A program made the position numbers and the translations under genes. This document shows, piece by piece, positions 30,703 to 39,971 of a DNA stretch of 64,000 bases (the stretch's first letter is position 1; each line of letters opens with the position of its first letter). The stretch comes from CAWDDG01 sp963801065. Its GTDB lineage: Bacteria > Actinomycetota > Actinomycetes > Jiangellales > Jiangellaceae. The notes below the pieces were generated by a model. That model was not told the origin of the DNA. It made no database searches and was given only the letters and a program-made list of their open reading frames with translations. The stretch lies in the NCBI GenBank assembly GCA_963801065.1, contig CAWDDG010000007.1:186001-250000 (forward strand). Reading direction: 5' to 3'.

Positions 30703-33513
30703 TCAGGCCTCGTGAGCGGCCCTGCCGTCGAACCGCGACGCTGTGCTCGGGTCGCTGCCGAGAGCCCGGTGTAGTTGGTTGCGTGAGCTGATGCCGAGCT
30801 TGCCGAAGACCTTGTGCAGGTGGTACTCGACGGTGCGGGGGCTGATGAACAGCCGGGTGCCGATCTCGGGGTTGGAGAGCCCGTCGCGGGCGAGTCGCGC
30901 TATCTGGGCCTCCTGTGCTGTCAGTTCGGCGCGGGTGTCGTCGGTGCCCTTGCGGACGGTCTCGCCTGTGGCCAGGAGCTCGCGCCTGGCCCGCTCGGCG
31001 AAGGCCTCCACGCCCATCGTCGCCAGCATGTCGTGGGCGGTGCGCAGCTGCTCGCGGGCGTCGACTCGCCGGTTCTCACGGCGCAGCCACTCGCCGTAGA
31101 GCAGATGCGTGCGCGCGAGCTCGATGCGGACACGGGTGCGGCCGAGCCGGTCGATCGACTCGCGATAAAGAGCGTCGGCGGCCTGACCCTCGCCGAGCAG
31201 GGCGCGGACGCGGGCTTCGATCCCCAGCGCCCAGTCGGTGGGCGTCACACGCGTGCGCTCGGACAGCCACTCGAGTGAGGCCCTGAGGGACGCGACGTCA
31301 CCGGTCCTGGACGCCGCCTCGGCCAGCTCGGGAACGAGAAAGGTCCCGTACGCCATCGGATCGCGCTCGAATGCTCGCGAGGCGGCGTCGCGCGCGGCGT
31401 CGTGGCGACCGAGGCCGTTGTAGAGCACCGAGCTCGCGTAGGTCGCGGCGATGACTCCCAGACCGCCCGCGGCTGCCTCCCGCAAGGTGGCCTCGATCAG
31501 CTCCGACGCCGGCGCCTCCCGGCCGCGCCAGGCAACGAGCATCATCTCGTTGTAAGCAACCGGCGGGTTCCCGGTCGCCTCTGCGATCAGGCCCTCTTCT
31601 TCGATCATCAGCGCCGCCGTGCTCAAGTCCCCGGCGACAAGGTGGGTCCAGGCGAGGAGGTTGAGCGCGTACTGCAGGTGCACAAGCGCGCCCGTCTCGC
31701 GCGCGAAGTGAACCTGGCGAGCGGCCAGGGCGTGCCAGGAGTCGAAGTCCCACAGCTCCACGGCGGTGACTGCCCCGGCTCTTCCACCAGTGAGCCAGAG
31801 CCAGCGGCCGGCTTCGTCATCGCCGACGTCCTGAACGAGAAACAGCTCGAGTGCCTTGGTCAGCGTCGGCGCGGCGGCCGCGTACCCCTCCGTCCACCGC
31901 AGCGCGAACGCGTCGAGCAGGACATCCACCACGCGCGGCGGGTCGGGGCCGGCGGGCGCGGCCCGCGCGGCCTCGGCCGCCTCGAGCACGCTGCCAGGGC
32001 TGTCCAGGTCGCTCGCCCACATGGCGGCCTCGAGCGCCTCGAGGTGCGTCTGGCGCGCGGAGTCGGCGTCGAGCGGCTCGAGGCGCCTGGCCGTGCTGAG
32101 GAGCAGCCGAGCGGCGTCACCGCCACGTCGCTGGTCAAAGGCGATCTGCCCGCGCAAGTGCTCCACCTTGGCGGTCTGCAGCGCGTCGAGCGGGCCGGCC
32201 TCGACCGCGACCAGCAGTCCCAGTGCCGCATCGAGCGCGCCGGCGTCGCGCTTGGCCCTAGCAGCCGTGAGCCCGCGCTGCGCACGGCGAGCGGGTTCGG
32301 GCGTCAGCGTCGCCGCGCGCTCGAGGAACGCGGCCGCCGCGGCCAAGCCCCCGCGGGCCTGCGCGCGGCCGGCCGAGCGCTCGAGCTCGGAGGCGACATC
32401 CTCGTCGGGGCCCGGCGCGGCGTGGGCCCGGTGCCAGGCGCGGCGGTCAGGATCGACCTCCGGATCGGTGACCTCCGCGAGCGCGCCGTGCACCTCCTGG
32501 CGCTCCTGAAGCAATGCCGACCGGTAGGCCGCCGAGCGCACCAGCGGATGACGAAACCGCACTCGCGCGCCGAACTCGATGAGTTCGGCCTCGACCGCGG
32601 GCGTCGCAGCCTCGGTCCCGATCGCCAGCCGCTCGGCTGCTCGCCACACTAGCGACGGCTCGCCCACCGGATCGGCCGCCGCGAGCAGCAGCAGCCGCTG
32701 TGTCTCGGCCGGAAGCGCGTCCAGCCGCCGCCGGAAGCTCTCCTCGATCCGCCCCGAGAGCGGCACCGCGCCGGGGAGTCCGAAGCCGCCCGCCAGCTCC
32801 TCCGGCGTCAACCCCCGGGGCAGCTCCAACAGCGCCAACGGGTTACCGCGCGTCTCACTGACGATCCGGTCGCGAACCCGCGCGTCGAGCGGCCCGGCCA
32901 GCACCGAGTCCAGCAGGGACCGCGCGTCACCCTCCCGTAACCCCTCGACTACCAGCTCCGCCACTCCCGCCAGGTCGTCGCTCGGCGCACGCGCCGCAAA
33001 GACCAAGCCGACCGATTCCGCTTCCAGGCGGCGCGCGACGAACGCGAGGGCCTGCGCCGAGGCGCGATCGAGCCACTGTGCGTCGTCCACCAGGCAGATC
33101 AGCGGCCGCTCCTCGGCCACGTCGGACAGCAGGCCCAGGACGGCCAGGCCGACGAAAAAGCGATCCGGCGCCGATCCGGGACTGAAGCCGAACGCCGTCC
33201 GCAGCGCATCGCGCTGCGGCACCGGAAGACGCTCGAGGCGATCGAGCATCGGCGCCAGCAACTGATGCAACCCGGCAAACGCAAGCTCCATCTCCGATTG
33301 GACACCCGCGGTGCGCGCCACAGAGCAGCCCGACACGTGCTCGACCAGGTACTCCAACAGCGCCGTCTTGCCCACGCCCGGTTCGCCACGCACCACCAGC
33401 GCCCGGCTCTCACCCGCCCGAACAGCTTTGATGAGCCGGTCGAGCACGTCGCATTCGCTGCGCCGGCCCCTCAGCTCTGCCGCGCGTCTTCGGATGCGGG
33501 AATGGTTGGCCAT
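30703..33513 (-). CDS. Large ATP-binding LuxR (LAL)-type transcriptional regulator
   Basis: A 936-aa protein. The N-terminus has an AAA/NB-ARC-like ATPase with Walker A (VVRGEPGVGKTALLEYL) and Walker B (PLICLVDDAQWLDRAS). A long helical TPR-like middle region senses a ligand or partner, and the C-terminus has a LuxR HTH (LSNPEIGTRLFISPRTVEYHLHKVFGKLGISSRNQL). LAL proteins activate catabolic or secondary-metabolite genes. The ATG at 33513 (MANHSRIRRR) is preferred over one eight codons upstream. It is the parent of the relics at 14 and 29.7 kb. Confidence 0.93.
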   Translation of the reverse strand: MANHSRIRRRAAELRGRRSECDVLDRLIKAVRAGESRALVVRGEPGVGKTALLEYLVEHVSGCSVARTAGVQSEMELAFAGLHQLLAPMLDRLERLPVPQRDALRTAFGFSPGSAPDRFFVGLAVLGLLSDVAEERPLICLVDDAQWLDRASAQALAFVARRLEAESVGLVFAARAPSDDLAGVAELVVEGLREGDARSLLDSVLAGPLDARVRDRIVSETRGNPLALLELPRGLTPEELAGGFGLPGAVPLSGRIEESFRRRLDALPAETQRLLLLAAADPVGEPSLVWRAAERLAIGTEAATPAVEAELIEFGARVRFRHPLVRSAAYRSALLQERQEVHGALAEVTDPEVDPDRRAWHRAHAAPGPDEDVASELERSAGRAQARGGLAAAAAFLERAATLTPEPARRAQRGLTAARAKRDAGALDAALGLLVAVEAGPLDALQTAKVEHLRGQIAFDQRRGGDAARLLLSTARRLEPLDADSARQTHLEALEAAMWASDLDSPGSVLEAAEAARAAPAGPDPPRVVDVLLDAFALRWTEGYAAAAPTLTKALELFLVQDVGDDEAGRWLWLTGGRAGAVTAVELWDFDSWHALAARQVHFARETGALVHLQYALNLLAWTHLVAGDLSTAALMIEEEGLIAEATGNPPVAYNEMMLVAWRGREAPASELIEATLREAAAGGLGVIAATYASSVLYNGLGRHDAARDAASRAFERDPMAYGTFLVPELAEAASRTGDVASLRASLEWLSERTRVTPTDWALGIEARVRALLGEGQAADALYRESIDRLGRTRVRIELARTHLLYGEWLRRENRRVDAREQLRTAHDMLATMGVEAFAERARRELLATGETVRKGTDDTRAELTAQEAQIARLARDGLSNPEIGTRLFISPRTVEYHLHKVFGKLGISSRNQLHRALGSDPSTASRFDGRAAHEA

Positions 33514-33608
33514 GTGCCCGGCACCGACGTTACCCACGCGTCCGACTGGCCGCTACCGCTGGCCGATGCGAGCGCGGAACCCGCCCGCATGGGGGGCTCG
33601 AGGCGACC

Positions 33609-35282
33609 TCAGTGCTGGCCGGTACCGATCTCGGACCGCTCGCCCGCGCGTCCCTCGCCCTCGCCGATGGCGGTGCGGCCGTCGCCATGGCCGTCACCGT
33701 GGGCCGCCTCGAGTTCCCGCACAGTCGGCTTCTGCACGACGTCGCCGAAGTAGAACGACGAGAGCCTGGCGCGCACCTTCTCGACCCGGCGGCGCGGGGC
33801 GGGGATGCCGTTCTCGTCGGTCTCGGGTTCGAGCTCGATCGGCACCTGCCGGCGGTGTGCGGTGAGCTCGTACGCCGTCTCGTGCGACACCGGGGCGTGC
33901 ATCTCGGAGAACTCGCCCTCCGGGCTCACCATGATCACACCGGACTCGCGGCCGTGTAGCACCTTGTCGCGGTCACGCCGTTGCAAGCCGAGACAGAACC
34001 GTTTGGTGACCCAGAACATCAACGGCGGCAGGACGATCACCGCTACTCGGACGAACCAGGTGATCCAGTTCACCGGTATCTCGAGGATTGTGGCGAAGAA
34101 GTCGTTGCCGCCGGCGATCCAGAGCAGGACGTAGAAGGTGATGAAGGCGACGCCGATGCCGGTGCGCACCGGTTGGTTGCGCGGACGGTCGAGGACGTGG
34201 TGTTCGCGCTTGTCGCCCGTGATCCACTGCTCGATGAACGGGTAGAGGTACAGCCCTCCCAGGATCAGCGTGGGCACGACTGCCGACGGGATGAGCACGT
34301 TCCAGCTCAGGGTGAACCCGAACAGACTGGTCTCCCAGTTGGGCATCACGCGCAGCGCGCCGTCCAGGAAGCCGACGTACCAGTCGGGCTGGGTGCCTGC
34401 GCTGACAATTGACGGGTCGTACGGCCCCCACAGCCAGACCGGGTTGATCTGGATCAGCGCCGACATCAAGACGATGACGCCGAAGACCACGAAGAAGAAG
34501 CCGCCCGCCTTGGCCACGTAGATCGGGAAGAGCGGGTACCCGACGACGTTCTTGTCGCTTCGGCCGGGACCGCTCCAATGGGTGTGCTTCTGGTACCACA
34601 GGATCATCAGGTGCACCGTGACCAACGCCAGGATGAGCCCGGGGATGAGCAGGATGTGCAGCGGATACAGACGCGCGATGGCGTCGTCTCCGGGGAACTC
34701 GCCACCGAAGAGGAAGAACGAGAGATAGGTGCCGACGACCGGTGTGGCGAGGACGCCTCCCTCGATGATCCGCATGCCGGTGCCGGACAGCAGGTCGTCC
34801 GGCAGCGAGTAGCCGGTGAACCCGGCGGCGACGCCGAGCACGAGCAAGGTCACGCCGATGATCCAGTTGATCTCACGCGGCTTTCGGAACGCCCCGGTGA
34901 AGAAGATGCGGAGCATGTGCACCGACATGGCGGCCAGGAACAACAGCGCACCCCAGTGGTGGATCTGGCGCATGAGCAGGCCGCCGCGGACCTCGAACGA
35001 CAGGTCCAGCGTGGACGAGAAGGCTTCGGACATGTGGATGCCGCGGAGGTTGGTGTACGCACCCTCGTACATGACCTCGGACATGGACGGCTTGAACCAC
35101 AGCGCCAGGAACGTGCCCGACAGCAACAGCACGATAAAGCTGTACAAGGCGATCTCGCCGAGCAGGAACGACCAGTGGTCCGGGAAGGCCTTGCGGATGT
35201 TGCGCCTGAGCCAGTTGGACGCGGTGATCCGCTGGTCGACGAAGTCGACGACCTTTCCCGCACCGTCGACGACGGCACTCAT
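33609..35282 (-). CDS. qcrB: Menaquinol-cytochrome c reductase cytochrome b subunit
   Basis: A 557-aa cytochrome b of the bcc complex. The heme ligands are in RQIHHWGALLFLAAMSVHMLRIFFTGAFR and YPLHILLIPGLILALVTVHLM. The Q-cycle site carries PDWYVGF in place of PEWY, as is common in Actinobacteria. Eight or more helices and a C-terminal extension (after about residue 420) characteristic of the actinobacterial supercomplex are present. The ATG overlaps the qcrA TGA (35279-35282). Confidence 0.97.
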   Translation of the reverse strand: MSAVVDGAGKVVDFVDQRITASNWLRRNIRKAFPDHWSFLLGEIALYSFIVLLLSGTFLALWFKPSMSEVMYEGAYTNLRGIHMSEAFSSTLDLSFEVRGGLLMRQIHHWGALLFLAAMSVHMLRIFFTGAFRKPREINWIIGVTLLVLGVAAGFTGYSLPDDLLSGTGMRIIEGGVLATPVVGTYLSFFLFGGEFPGDDAIARLYPLHILLIPGLILALVTVHLMILWYQKHTHWSGPGRSDKNVVGYPLFPIYVAKAGGFFFVVFGVIVLMSALIQINPVWLWGPYDPSIVSAGTQPDWYVGFLDGALRVMPNWETSLFGFTLSWNVLIPSAVVPTLILGGLYLYPFIEQWITGDKREHHVLDRPRNQPVRTGIGVAFITFYVLLWIAGGNDFFATILEIPVNWITWFVRVAVIVLPPLMFWVTKRFCLGLQRRDRDKVLHGRESGVIMVSPEGEFSEMHAPVSHETAYELTAHRRQVPIELEPETDENGIPAPRRRVEKVRARLSSFYFGDVVQKPTVRELEAAHGDGHGDGRTAIGEGEGRAGERSEIGTGQH

Positions 35283-36364
35283 CCGCGCTCCCAGTAGCTC
35301 GGGCCCACCGGTACAGTGAAGTCGCTCTGCGCCACCAAGTATCCCTCGTCGTCGACGTCCAGGGGTAGCTGGGGCAGGTTGCGGGCGGCCGGCCCGAACA
35401 CGACCTTGCCGTTGTCGGCGAGATCGAAGGTCGACTGGTGACACGGGCACAGCAGGTGGTGGGTGTTCTGCTCGTACAGGTTGATCGGGCAGCCCACATG
35501 GGTGCAGATCTTCGAGTAGGCGAGAATGCCGTCGACGTCCCAGTTCTCTCGTCCTTCGGCCGGCGACATCTCGTCCGGCTCCATCCGGACGACGATGATC
35601 GGCGCCTTGGCGCGAGCGTTGATCCGGGCCGGGCCTGCCTCAGGGAGCTCCTCGAACGTCTCGGGCATCGCGTTGACCAGGGAACCGATCTCGAGGTCCG
35701 TCGGCCGCAGCGGCACCGGGGCCTCACTATCGGTCATGACCCGCACGTCCTTGGCCCAGATCGTGTGCGCCTTCGCGTTGCCCGGAAGCGGTCCGAGGTC
35801 GCGCAACAGGACGACGGCGGGCAGCGGCAGCAGTGCCATGGCGCCGATCAACGAGTTGCGGATGAGCTTGCGGCGGCCGAACCCGCTCTCCTCGGTACCG
35901 AGGTCGAAGTCGGACAGCGCCGCCCCCCGGACCTCGTCGGCGCTGCGCAGGTCGTGGCGTTCGTGGATCACCTCCGGGCTGGACATGAGCTTCTTGGCCC
36001 AGTGGATGGCCCCAGCGCCGATCAGGAACAGGGCACCACCGAGGGTGAGGCCCAGCGCCAGGTTGGAGTCACGGACCGCCCCGACGACGTCGCCGTCGTC
36101 GATCGGGAGGAAGATGAAGGCGACGATGAAGCCGATCACCAGCAGCGAGGCCAGCCCGAACATGCCGGCGACTTGACGCTCGGCGCGGCGCTCGATGGCA
36201 GGCTCGGTGTCGGCAAGCCGGGGTTCGTGGCCGGGGAAGCCGGGGTCGGAAATCGGATCGGCGACGGTTTCAGGGACGAGCACACCCGTCGACTCGGACC
36301 GCTCGACGTCGCCGCCATGCCGCCCGCTGTACTCGGACATCCCCGTCCTCTCGTCCGTGCTCAC
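35279..36364 (-). CDS. qcrA: Rieske iron-sulfur subunit of bcc complex
   Basis: A 361-aa Rieske protein with three N-terminal helices (FGLASLLVIGFIVAFIF, ALGLTLGGALFLIGAGAI, LIRNSLIGAMALLPLPAVVLL), as in actinobacterial QcrA, in place of the usual one. The cluster ligands are CTHVGCPI and CPCHQSTF, with the stabilising Cys pair. The start is the GTG at 36364, overlapping the qcrC stop (GTGA); the frame upstream is inside qcrC. Confidence 0.97.
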   Translation of the reverse strand: MSTDERTGMSEYSGRHGGDVERSESTGVLVPETVADPISDPGFPGHEPRLADTEPAIERRAERQVAGMFGLASLLVIGFIVAFIFLPIDDGDVVGAVRDSNLALGLTLGGALFLIGAGAIHWAKKLMSSPEVIHERHDLRSADEVRGAALSDFDLGTEESGFGRRKLIRNSLIGAMALLPLPAVVLLRDLGPLPGNAKAHTIWAKDVRVMTDSEAPVPLRPTDLEIGSLVNAMPETFEELPEAGPARINARAKAPIIVVRMEPDEMSPAEGRENWDVDGILAYSKICTHVGCPINLYEQNTHHLLCPCHQSTFDLADNGKVVFGPAARNLPQLPLDVDDEGYLVAQSDFTVPVGPSYWERG

Positions 36365-37173
36365 GATGCCTTGGTCCCGATCCAGACGGCAACCCCGATC
36401 AGACCGCCGATGCCCACCAGCCAGCCCCACAAGCCCTCGGCGACCGGCCCGCCGCGGCCTATTCCGAGGCCGCCGGGGTTGGGCTGCTCCTCGACCGACT
36501 GGAGGAAGGCGATGATCTGGCGCTTCTCGTCCGGGTCGAGGGTGTCGTCGTTGAAGACCGGCATCGACTCCGGGCCGGTGATCATGGCCTCGTAGATGTG
36601 CTTGGGCTCGACTCCGGTGAGCTTGGGCGCGGACTTGCCGAGCGTCAGCGCGCCGCCCTGGCCTGTGGTGTTGTGGCAGGACGCGCAGTTGGTGCGGAAC
36701 AGCTCACCGCCCCGGGCCACCTCGCCCGCGGACAGCCCCGAGGTGTCGAGCGCGTCCTCGTCGGGAATCTCGGGCCCGGGGGCGAGCGACGCGACATACG
36801 CAGCGAGCTGTGCGATCTGATCGTCGGTGTAGGCGACCTCCTTCTGCTCGGCCTGGGCGCCTGGTGCCGCCATCGGCATCCGTCCGGTGCCGACCTGGAA
36901 GTCGACGGCCGCGGCGCCGACGCCGATCAACGACGGTCCGAGGATGATGCCGTCCTCACGGACCTGACCTTCGCCGCCGAGCCCGTGACAGGTGGCGCAG
37001 CCGATCGCGAACAACTTCTTGCCCTCCTCGACCTGCGTCGAAGAAGCGGTTTGCACGCCGGCGCTGCTCTCGGGGGCGAATGCCGCGTAGGCACCGCCGA
37101 GGACGAGGAGCGCGAGCAGCAGGACGGCCACCGCAGCTGCCGGATGGCGGCGCCGAGTGGAGATCGCGGTCAC
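36361..37173 (-). CDS. qcrC: Diheme cytochrome c subunit of bcc complex
   Basis: A 270-aa protein with an N-terminal helix (VAVLLLALLVLGGAYAAF) as a signal anchor, two heme motifs (CATCH near residue 60, CASCH near 160) and a C-terminal helix (GLWGWLVGIGGLIGVAVWIG). It passes electrons from QcrA to CuA of CtaC without a soluble cytochrome c. The GTG at 37173 has AGGAG four bases upstream; a GTG at 37188 overlaps the ctaE stop but has no ribosome site. Confidence 0.96.
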   Translation of the reverse strand: MTAISTRRRHPAAAVAVLLLALLVLGGAYAAFAPESSAGVQTASSTQVEEGKKLFAIGCATCHGLGGEGQVREDGIILGPSLIGVGAAAVDFQVGTGRMPMAAPGAQAEQKEVAYTDDQIAQLAAYVASLAPGPEIPDEDALDTSGLSAGEVARGGELFRTNCASCHNTTGQGGALTLGKSAPKLTGVEPKHIYEAMITGPESMPVFNDDTLDPDEKRQIIAFLQSVEEQPNPGGLGIGRGGPVAEGLWGWLVGIGGLIGVAVWIGTKAS

Positions 37174-37184
37174 GTCGCTCCTCG

Positions 37185-37832
37185 TCACTGGATCACGTAG
37201 ATGGTGAGGAAGAGCGCGATCCAGACGACGTCGACGAAGTGCCAGTAGTACGACACGACGATCGCGCTCGTGGCCTGTTCGTGGGTGAAGCGGCGGGCCA
37301 TGAACGTGCGGCCGAGAACCAGCACGAACGCCAGCAGGCCGCCGGTCACGTGCAGGCCGTGGAAGCCGGTGGCCAGGTAGAAGATCGAGCCGTACGGGTC
37401 GCTGGACAGGGTGAGGCCGTCGTCCTGGACGAGCTGGGCGTACTCGTAGACCTGGCCGGCGATGAACAGCGCGCCCATCACGAACGTCAGCGTGAACCAC
37501 TCGCGCAGGCCCCAGCGGCCGACCTGGAATGCGTTGCCGGTGCGCCCGACCTGGCCGCGCTCGGCGCGCAGCACTCCCATCTGGCAGGTCACCGACGAGA
37601 GCACCAGGATGATCGTGTTGCCGGTGGAGAACGGGATGTTGAGCAGGGCCGGTTGCGTCTCCCAGAGCTCGGGGGCGTTTGAGCGGAGCGTGAAGTAGAT
37701 CGCGAACAGGGCCGCGAAGAACATCAGCTCGCTGGACAGCCACACTATGGTGCCAACCGCGACCAGGTTCGGACGCTCGGGAGCCGGCGCGGGCGCGGTG
37801 TCGACTGCGGATGCCGTGGCCACGAGCGCCAT
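37185..37832 (-). CDS. ctaE: Cytochrome c oxidase subunit III
   Basis: A 215-aa subunit III with five predicted helices (VAVGTIVWLSSELMFFAALFAIYFTLR to VSYYWHFVDVVWIALFLTIYVIQ). The last helix holds the family motif YYWHFVDVVW. The ATG at 37832 (MALVATASAV) or the GTG at 37847 may start it. It is the first gene of the ctaE-qcrC-qcrA-qcrB operon, as in Mycobacterium and Streptomyces, and is divergent from a receiver-like gene across about 160 bp. Confidence 0.96.
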   Translation of the reverse strand: MALVATASAVDTAPAPAPERPNLVAVGTIVWLSSELMFFAALFAIYFTLRSNAPELWETQPALLNIPFSTGNTIILVLSSVTCQMGVLRAERGQVGRTGNAFQVGRWGLREWFTLTFVMGALFIAGQVYEYAQLVQDDGLTLSSDPYGSIFYLATGFHGLHVTGGLLAFVLVLGRTFMARRFTHEQATSAIVVSYYWHFVDVVWIALFLTIYVIQ

Positions 37833-37993
37833 TATGTCGATCCCCACCCGTCAGCACACCCCGACCCCGGAATCCGGGTTGCACGGCGTGTTGTCGGCGC
37901 TCGGGTGGCCCGTCCCACTACGTGGGCCGGACGCTCCGACCGGTAGCATCCGCGGGTAGCGACCCATTGACCTCCGCCTCGCGAGGACACCCG

Positions 37994-38413
37994 ATGACCA
38001 CGCCCGAGCCGACGATGACGATCCTCGTCTACAGCGACGACCGTTCCACGCGCGAGAAGGTCCGGCTGGCCATCGGGCGGCGGCCGGCGGCCGACCTGCC
38101 CAAGGTCGAGTTCTTCGAGTGCGCGACCCAGCCGGCCGTGCTGAAGGCGCTCGATTCGGGTGGCATCGACGTCGTCGTCCTCGACGGAGAGGCGGCACCG
38201 TACGGTGGCCTCGGCCTGGCCCGGCAGCTGAAGGACGAGATCTACCGGTGCCCGCCGGTGCTCGTGCTGATCGGCCGACCGCAGGATGCGTGGCTCGCAA
38301 CGTGGTCGCGAGCCGAGGCGGCGGTCCCGCACCCGCTCGACCCGGTGGCCGTCGCGACTGCTGTGGCCGGGCTGATGCGGCAGCGGCTGGGCCTTCTCCC
38401 CACCGCGTCGTGA
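37994..38413 (+). CDS. Receiver-like (pseudo-response-regulator) protein
   Basis: A 139-aa single-domain protein with the alternating strand and helix pattern of a CheY-like receiver (MTILVYSDDRSTREKVRLAIGR, IDVVVLDGEAAPYGGLGLARQLK, PPVLVLIGRPQDAWL). The phospho-acceptor position reads VVVLDGE and the acidic pair reads SDD; the conserved Lys is absent (the C-terminal strand reads AAVPHPLDP), so phosphorylation may be non-canonical. GAGG lies seven bases before the ATG. It is linked to trpD, 7 bp away. Confidence 0.75.
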   Translation: MTTPEPTMTILVYSDDRSTREKVRLAIGRRPAADLPKVEFFECATQPAVLKALDSGGIDVVVLDGEAAPYGGLGLARQLKDEIYRCPPVLVLIGRPQDAWLATWSRAEAAVPHPLDPVAVATAVAGLMRQRLGLLPTAS

Positions 38414-38420
38414 GCCCGCC

Positions 38421-39458
38421 GTGACCACGCCGCAGACCTGGCCGTCGGTCCTCGCTGCGCTGCTGGAAGGCGCCGACCTGCCCTCCGAGGCGACCGCGTG
38501 GGCGATGGGCGAGATCATGAGCGGCTCTGCGACACCGGCTCAGATCGCCGGGTTCGTGGTGGCGCTGCGGGCCAAGGGCGAGACCGTCGACGAGGTCGAG
38601 GGCATGGTCCGTGCGATGTACTCGCACGCGGCGCCCATCTCCGTGGCCGGCCCCGCCGTGGACGTGGTCGGTACGGGCGGCGACCGCGCGCACACGGTCA
38701 ACATCTCGACGATGGCGGCGCTGGTGGCCGCCGGGGCCGGCGCCCGGGTGGTCAAGCACGGGAACCGGGCGGCGTCGTCGGCGTGTGGGGCGGCCGACGT
38801 GTTGGAGGAGCTCGGCATCCGGCTCGACCTTCCTGCTTCGCGGGTGGCCGAGATCGCCTCGGAGGTCGGGATCACGTTCTGCTTCGCGCCGGTGTTCCAC
38901 CCCGCGTTGCGCCACGCCGCAGTCCCACGGCGCGAGCTCGGCGTGCCCACGACGTTCAACTTCCTGGGACCGCTGGCCAACCCGGCCCGGCCGTCGGCCC
39001 AGGCCGTGGGGGTCGCCGACGGGCGGATGGCGGGGATCGTGGCCGGCGTGCTGGCCGGGCGGGGCGTGTCGGCGCTGGTGTTCCGTGGCGACGACGGTCT
39101 CGACGAGCTCACGACGACCACGACGTCGCGGGTGTGGCGCGTGCACGACGGCGAGGTACGCGAGGAGCGCCTCGACCCCGCGGCGCTCGGTGTGCGTCCG
39201 GCGTCGCCGGACGCGCTGCGCGGTGGCGAGGCGACCTACAACGCCGACGTGGCCCGCCGGATGCTGGCCGGTGAGGAGGGCCCGGTGCGTGACGCAGTGC
39301 TGCTCAACGCCGCGGCCGCCCTGGTGGCGTACGACGGTGTGCAGGGACAGCTGGTCGTGCAGCTCGGGCCCGCCCTCGAGCGGGCTGCGGCATCGGTCGA
39401 CACCGGTGCCGCGGCCGACACCCTGACCCGCTGGGTCGCCGCCTGCGCCGCGTCGTAG
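38421..39458 (+). CDS. trpD: Anthranilate phosphoribosyltransferase
   Basis: A 345-aa enzyme of tryptophan synthesis that joins anthranilate to PRPP. The glycine-rich motif VDVVGTGGDRAHTVNIST, the anthranilate-binding KHGNRAASSACGAADVLEELG and the metal-binding block RGDDGLDELT are intact. The GTG start follows the receiver-like gene. The other trp genes are not adjacent; trpD next to ctaE is usual in actinobacteria (compare Rv2192c/Rv2193). Confidence 0.97.
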   Translation: MTTPQTWPSVLAALLEGADLPSEATAWAMGEIMSGSATPAQIAGFVVALRAKGETVDEVEGMVRAMYSHAAPISVAGPAVDVVGTGGDRAHTVNISTMAALVAAGAGARVVKHGNRAASSACGAADVLEELGIRLDLPASRVAEIASEVGITFCFAPVFHPALRHAAVPRRELGVPTTFNFLGPLANPARPSAQAVGVADGRMAGIVAGVLAGRGVSALVFRGDDGLDELTTTTTSRVWRVHDGEVREERLDPAALGVRPASPDALRGGEATYNADVARRMLAGEEGPVRDAVLLNAAAALVAYDGVQGQLVVQLGPALERAAASVDTGAAADTLTRWVAACAAS

Positions 39459-39507
39459 CCGCGCCGACCCTTGACGGCGGGGCGTCGCGGCACTGCAGTG
39501 TGTCGGC

Positions 39508-39924
39508 GTGACCTCTGACGAGTTCGAACGCTTGCTCGAGCGGATAGCGCAGGGTTGGAGCGCGGGGGACGCAGATCTGGCCGCCGCCTGCTTTGCCCCC
39601 GATGCGATCTACGTGGAGCCGCCTGACCGGCAGCGTTATGTCGGTCGCGCCGCCATCTGGGAGCTGTCCGGGGGCGAGGATCCGCCGCCGATGTCGATGA
39701 CGTGGCATCAGGTCGTGTTCGACGAGGGTCGCCAACTGGGCGCGGGCGAGTACACGTTTCGAGGCCGGCGCCAATATCACGGTCTGGTCATCATCGAGGT
39801 CCACGACGGCGTGATCCGTCGATGGCGGGAGTACCAGTACGCCAGTGATCTGCCGTGGGACGGGTTCGTTGCAGACAGCGCGTTCGACGGTGCCGCGCTC
39901 GACGACTCGGACCCAGTGCCGTAG
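39508..39924 (+). CDS. SnoaL-like (NTF2-fold) protein
   Basis: A 138-aa cone-fold protein (FERLLERIAQGWSAGDADLAAACFAPDAIYVEPPDRQRYVGRAAIWEL...GLVIIEVHDGVIRRWREY). It resembles SnoaL/ketosteroid-isomerase-like enzymes, which act on polyketides or steroids. The GTG start at 39508 has no strong ribosome site. It begins the second accessory block after trpD. The substrate is unknown. Confidence 0.8.
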   Translation: MTSDEFERLLERIAQGWSAGDADLAAACFAPDAIYVEPPDRQRYVGRAAIWELSGGEDPPPMSMTWHQVVFDEGRQLGAGEYTFRGRRQYHGLVIIEVHDGVIRRWREYQYASDLPWDGFVADSAFDGAALDDSDPVP

Positions 39925-39971
39925 CTGGACCGCCGGTGCCCACCTGGGAAGCACCATGGGTGGCGGGCGGT

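Noticed and set aside
31402..32652. 416-aa plus-strand frame within the LuxR regulator gene
   Set aside because: It is antisense to the regulator, low in complexity and has no recognised domain.
38421..38460. T-box or trp attenuator in front of trpD
   Set aside because: Only 7 bp separate the receiver-like gene and trpD, and there is no run of Trp codons or paired hairpins.
37851..39146. 431-aa frame antisense to trpD and the receiver-like gene
   Set aside because: trpD motifs are complete on the other strand, and this frame has none.
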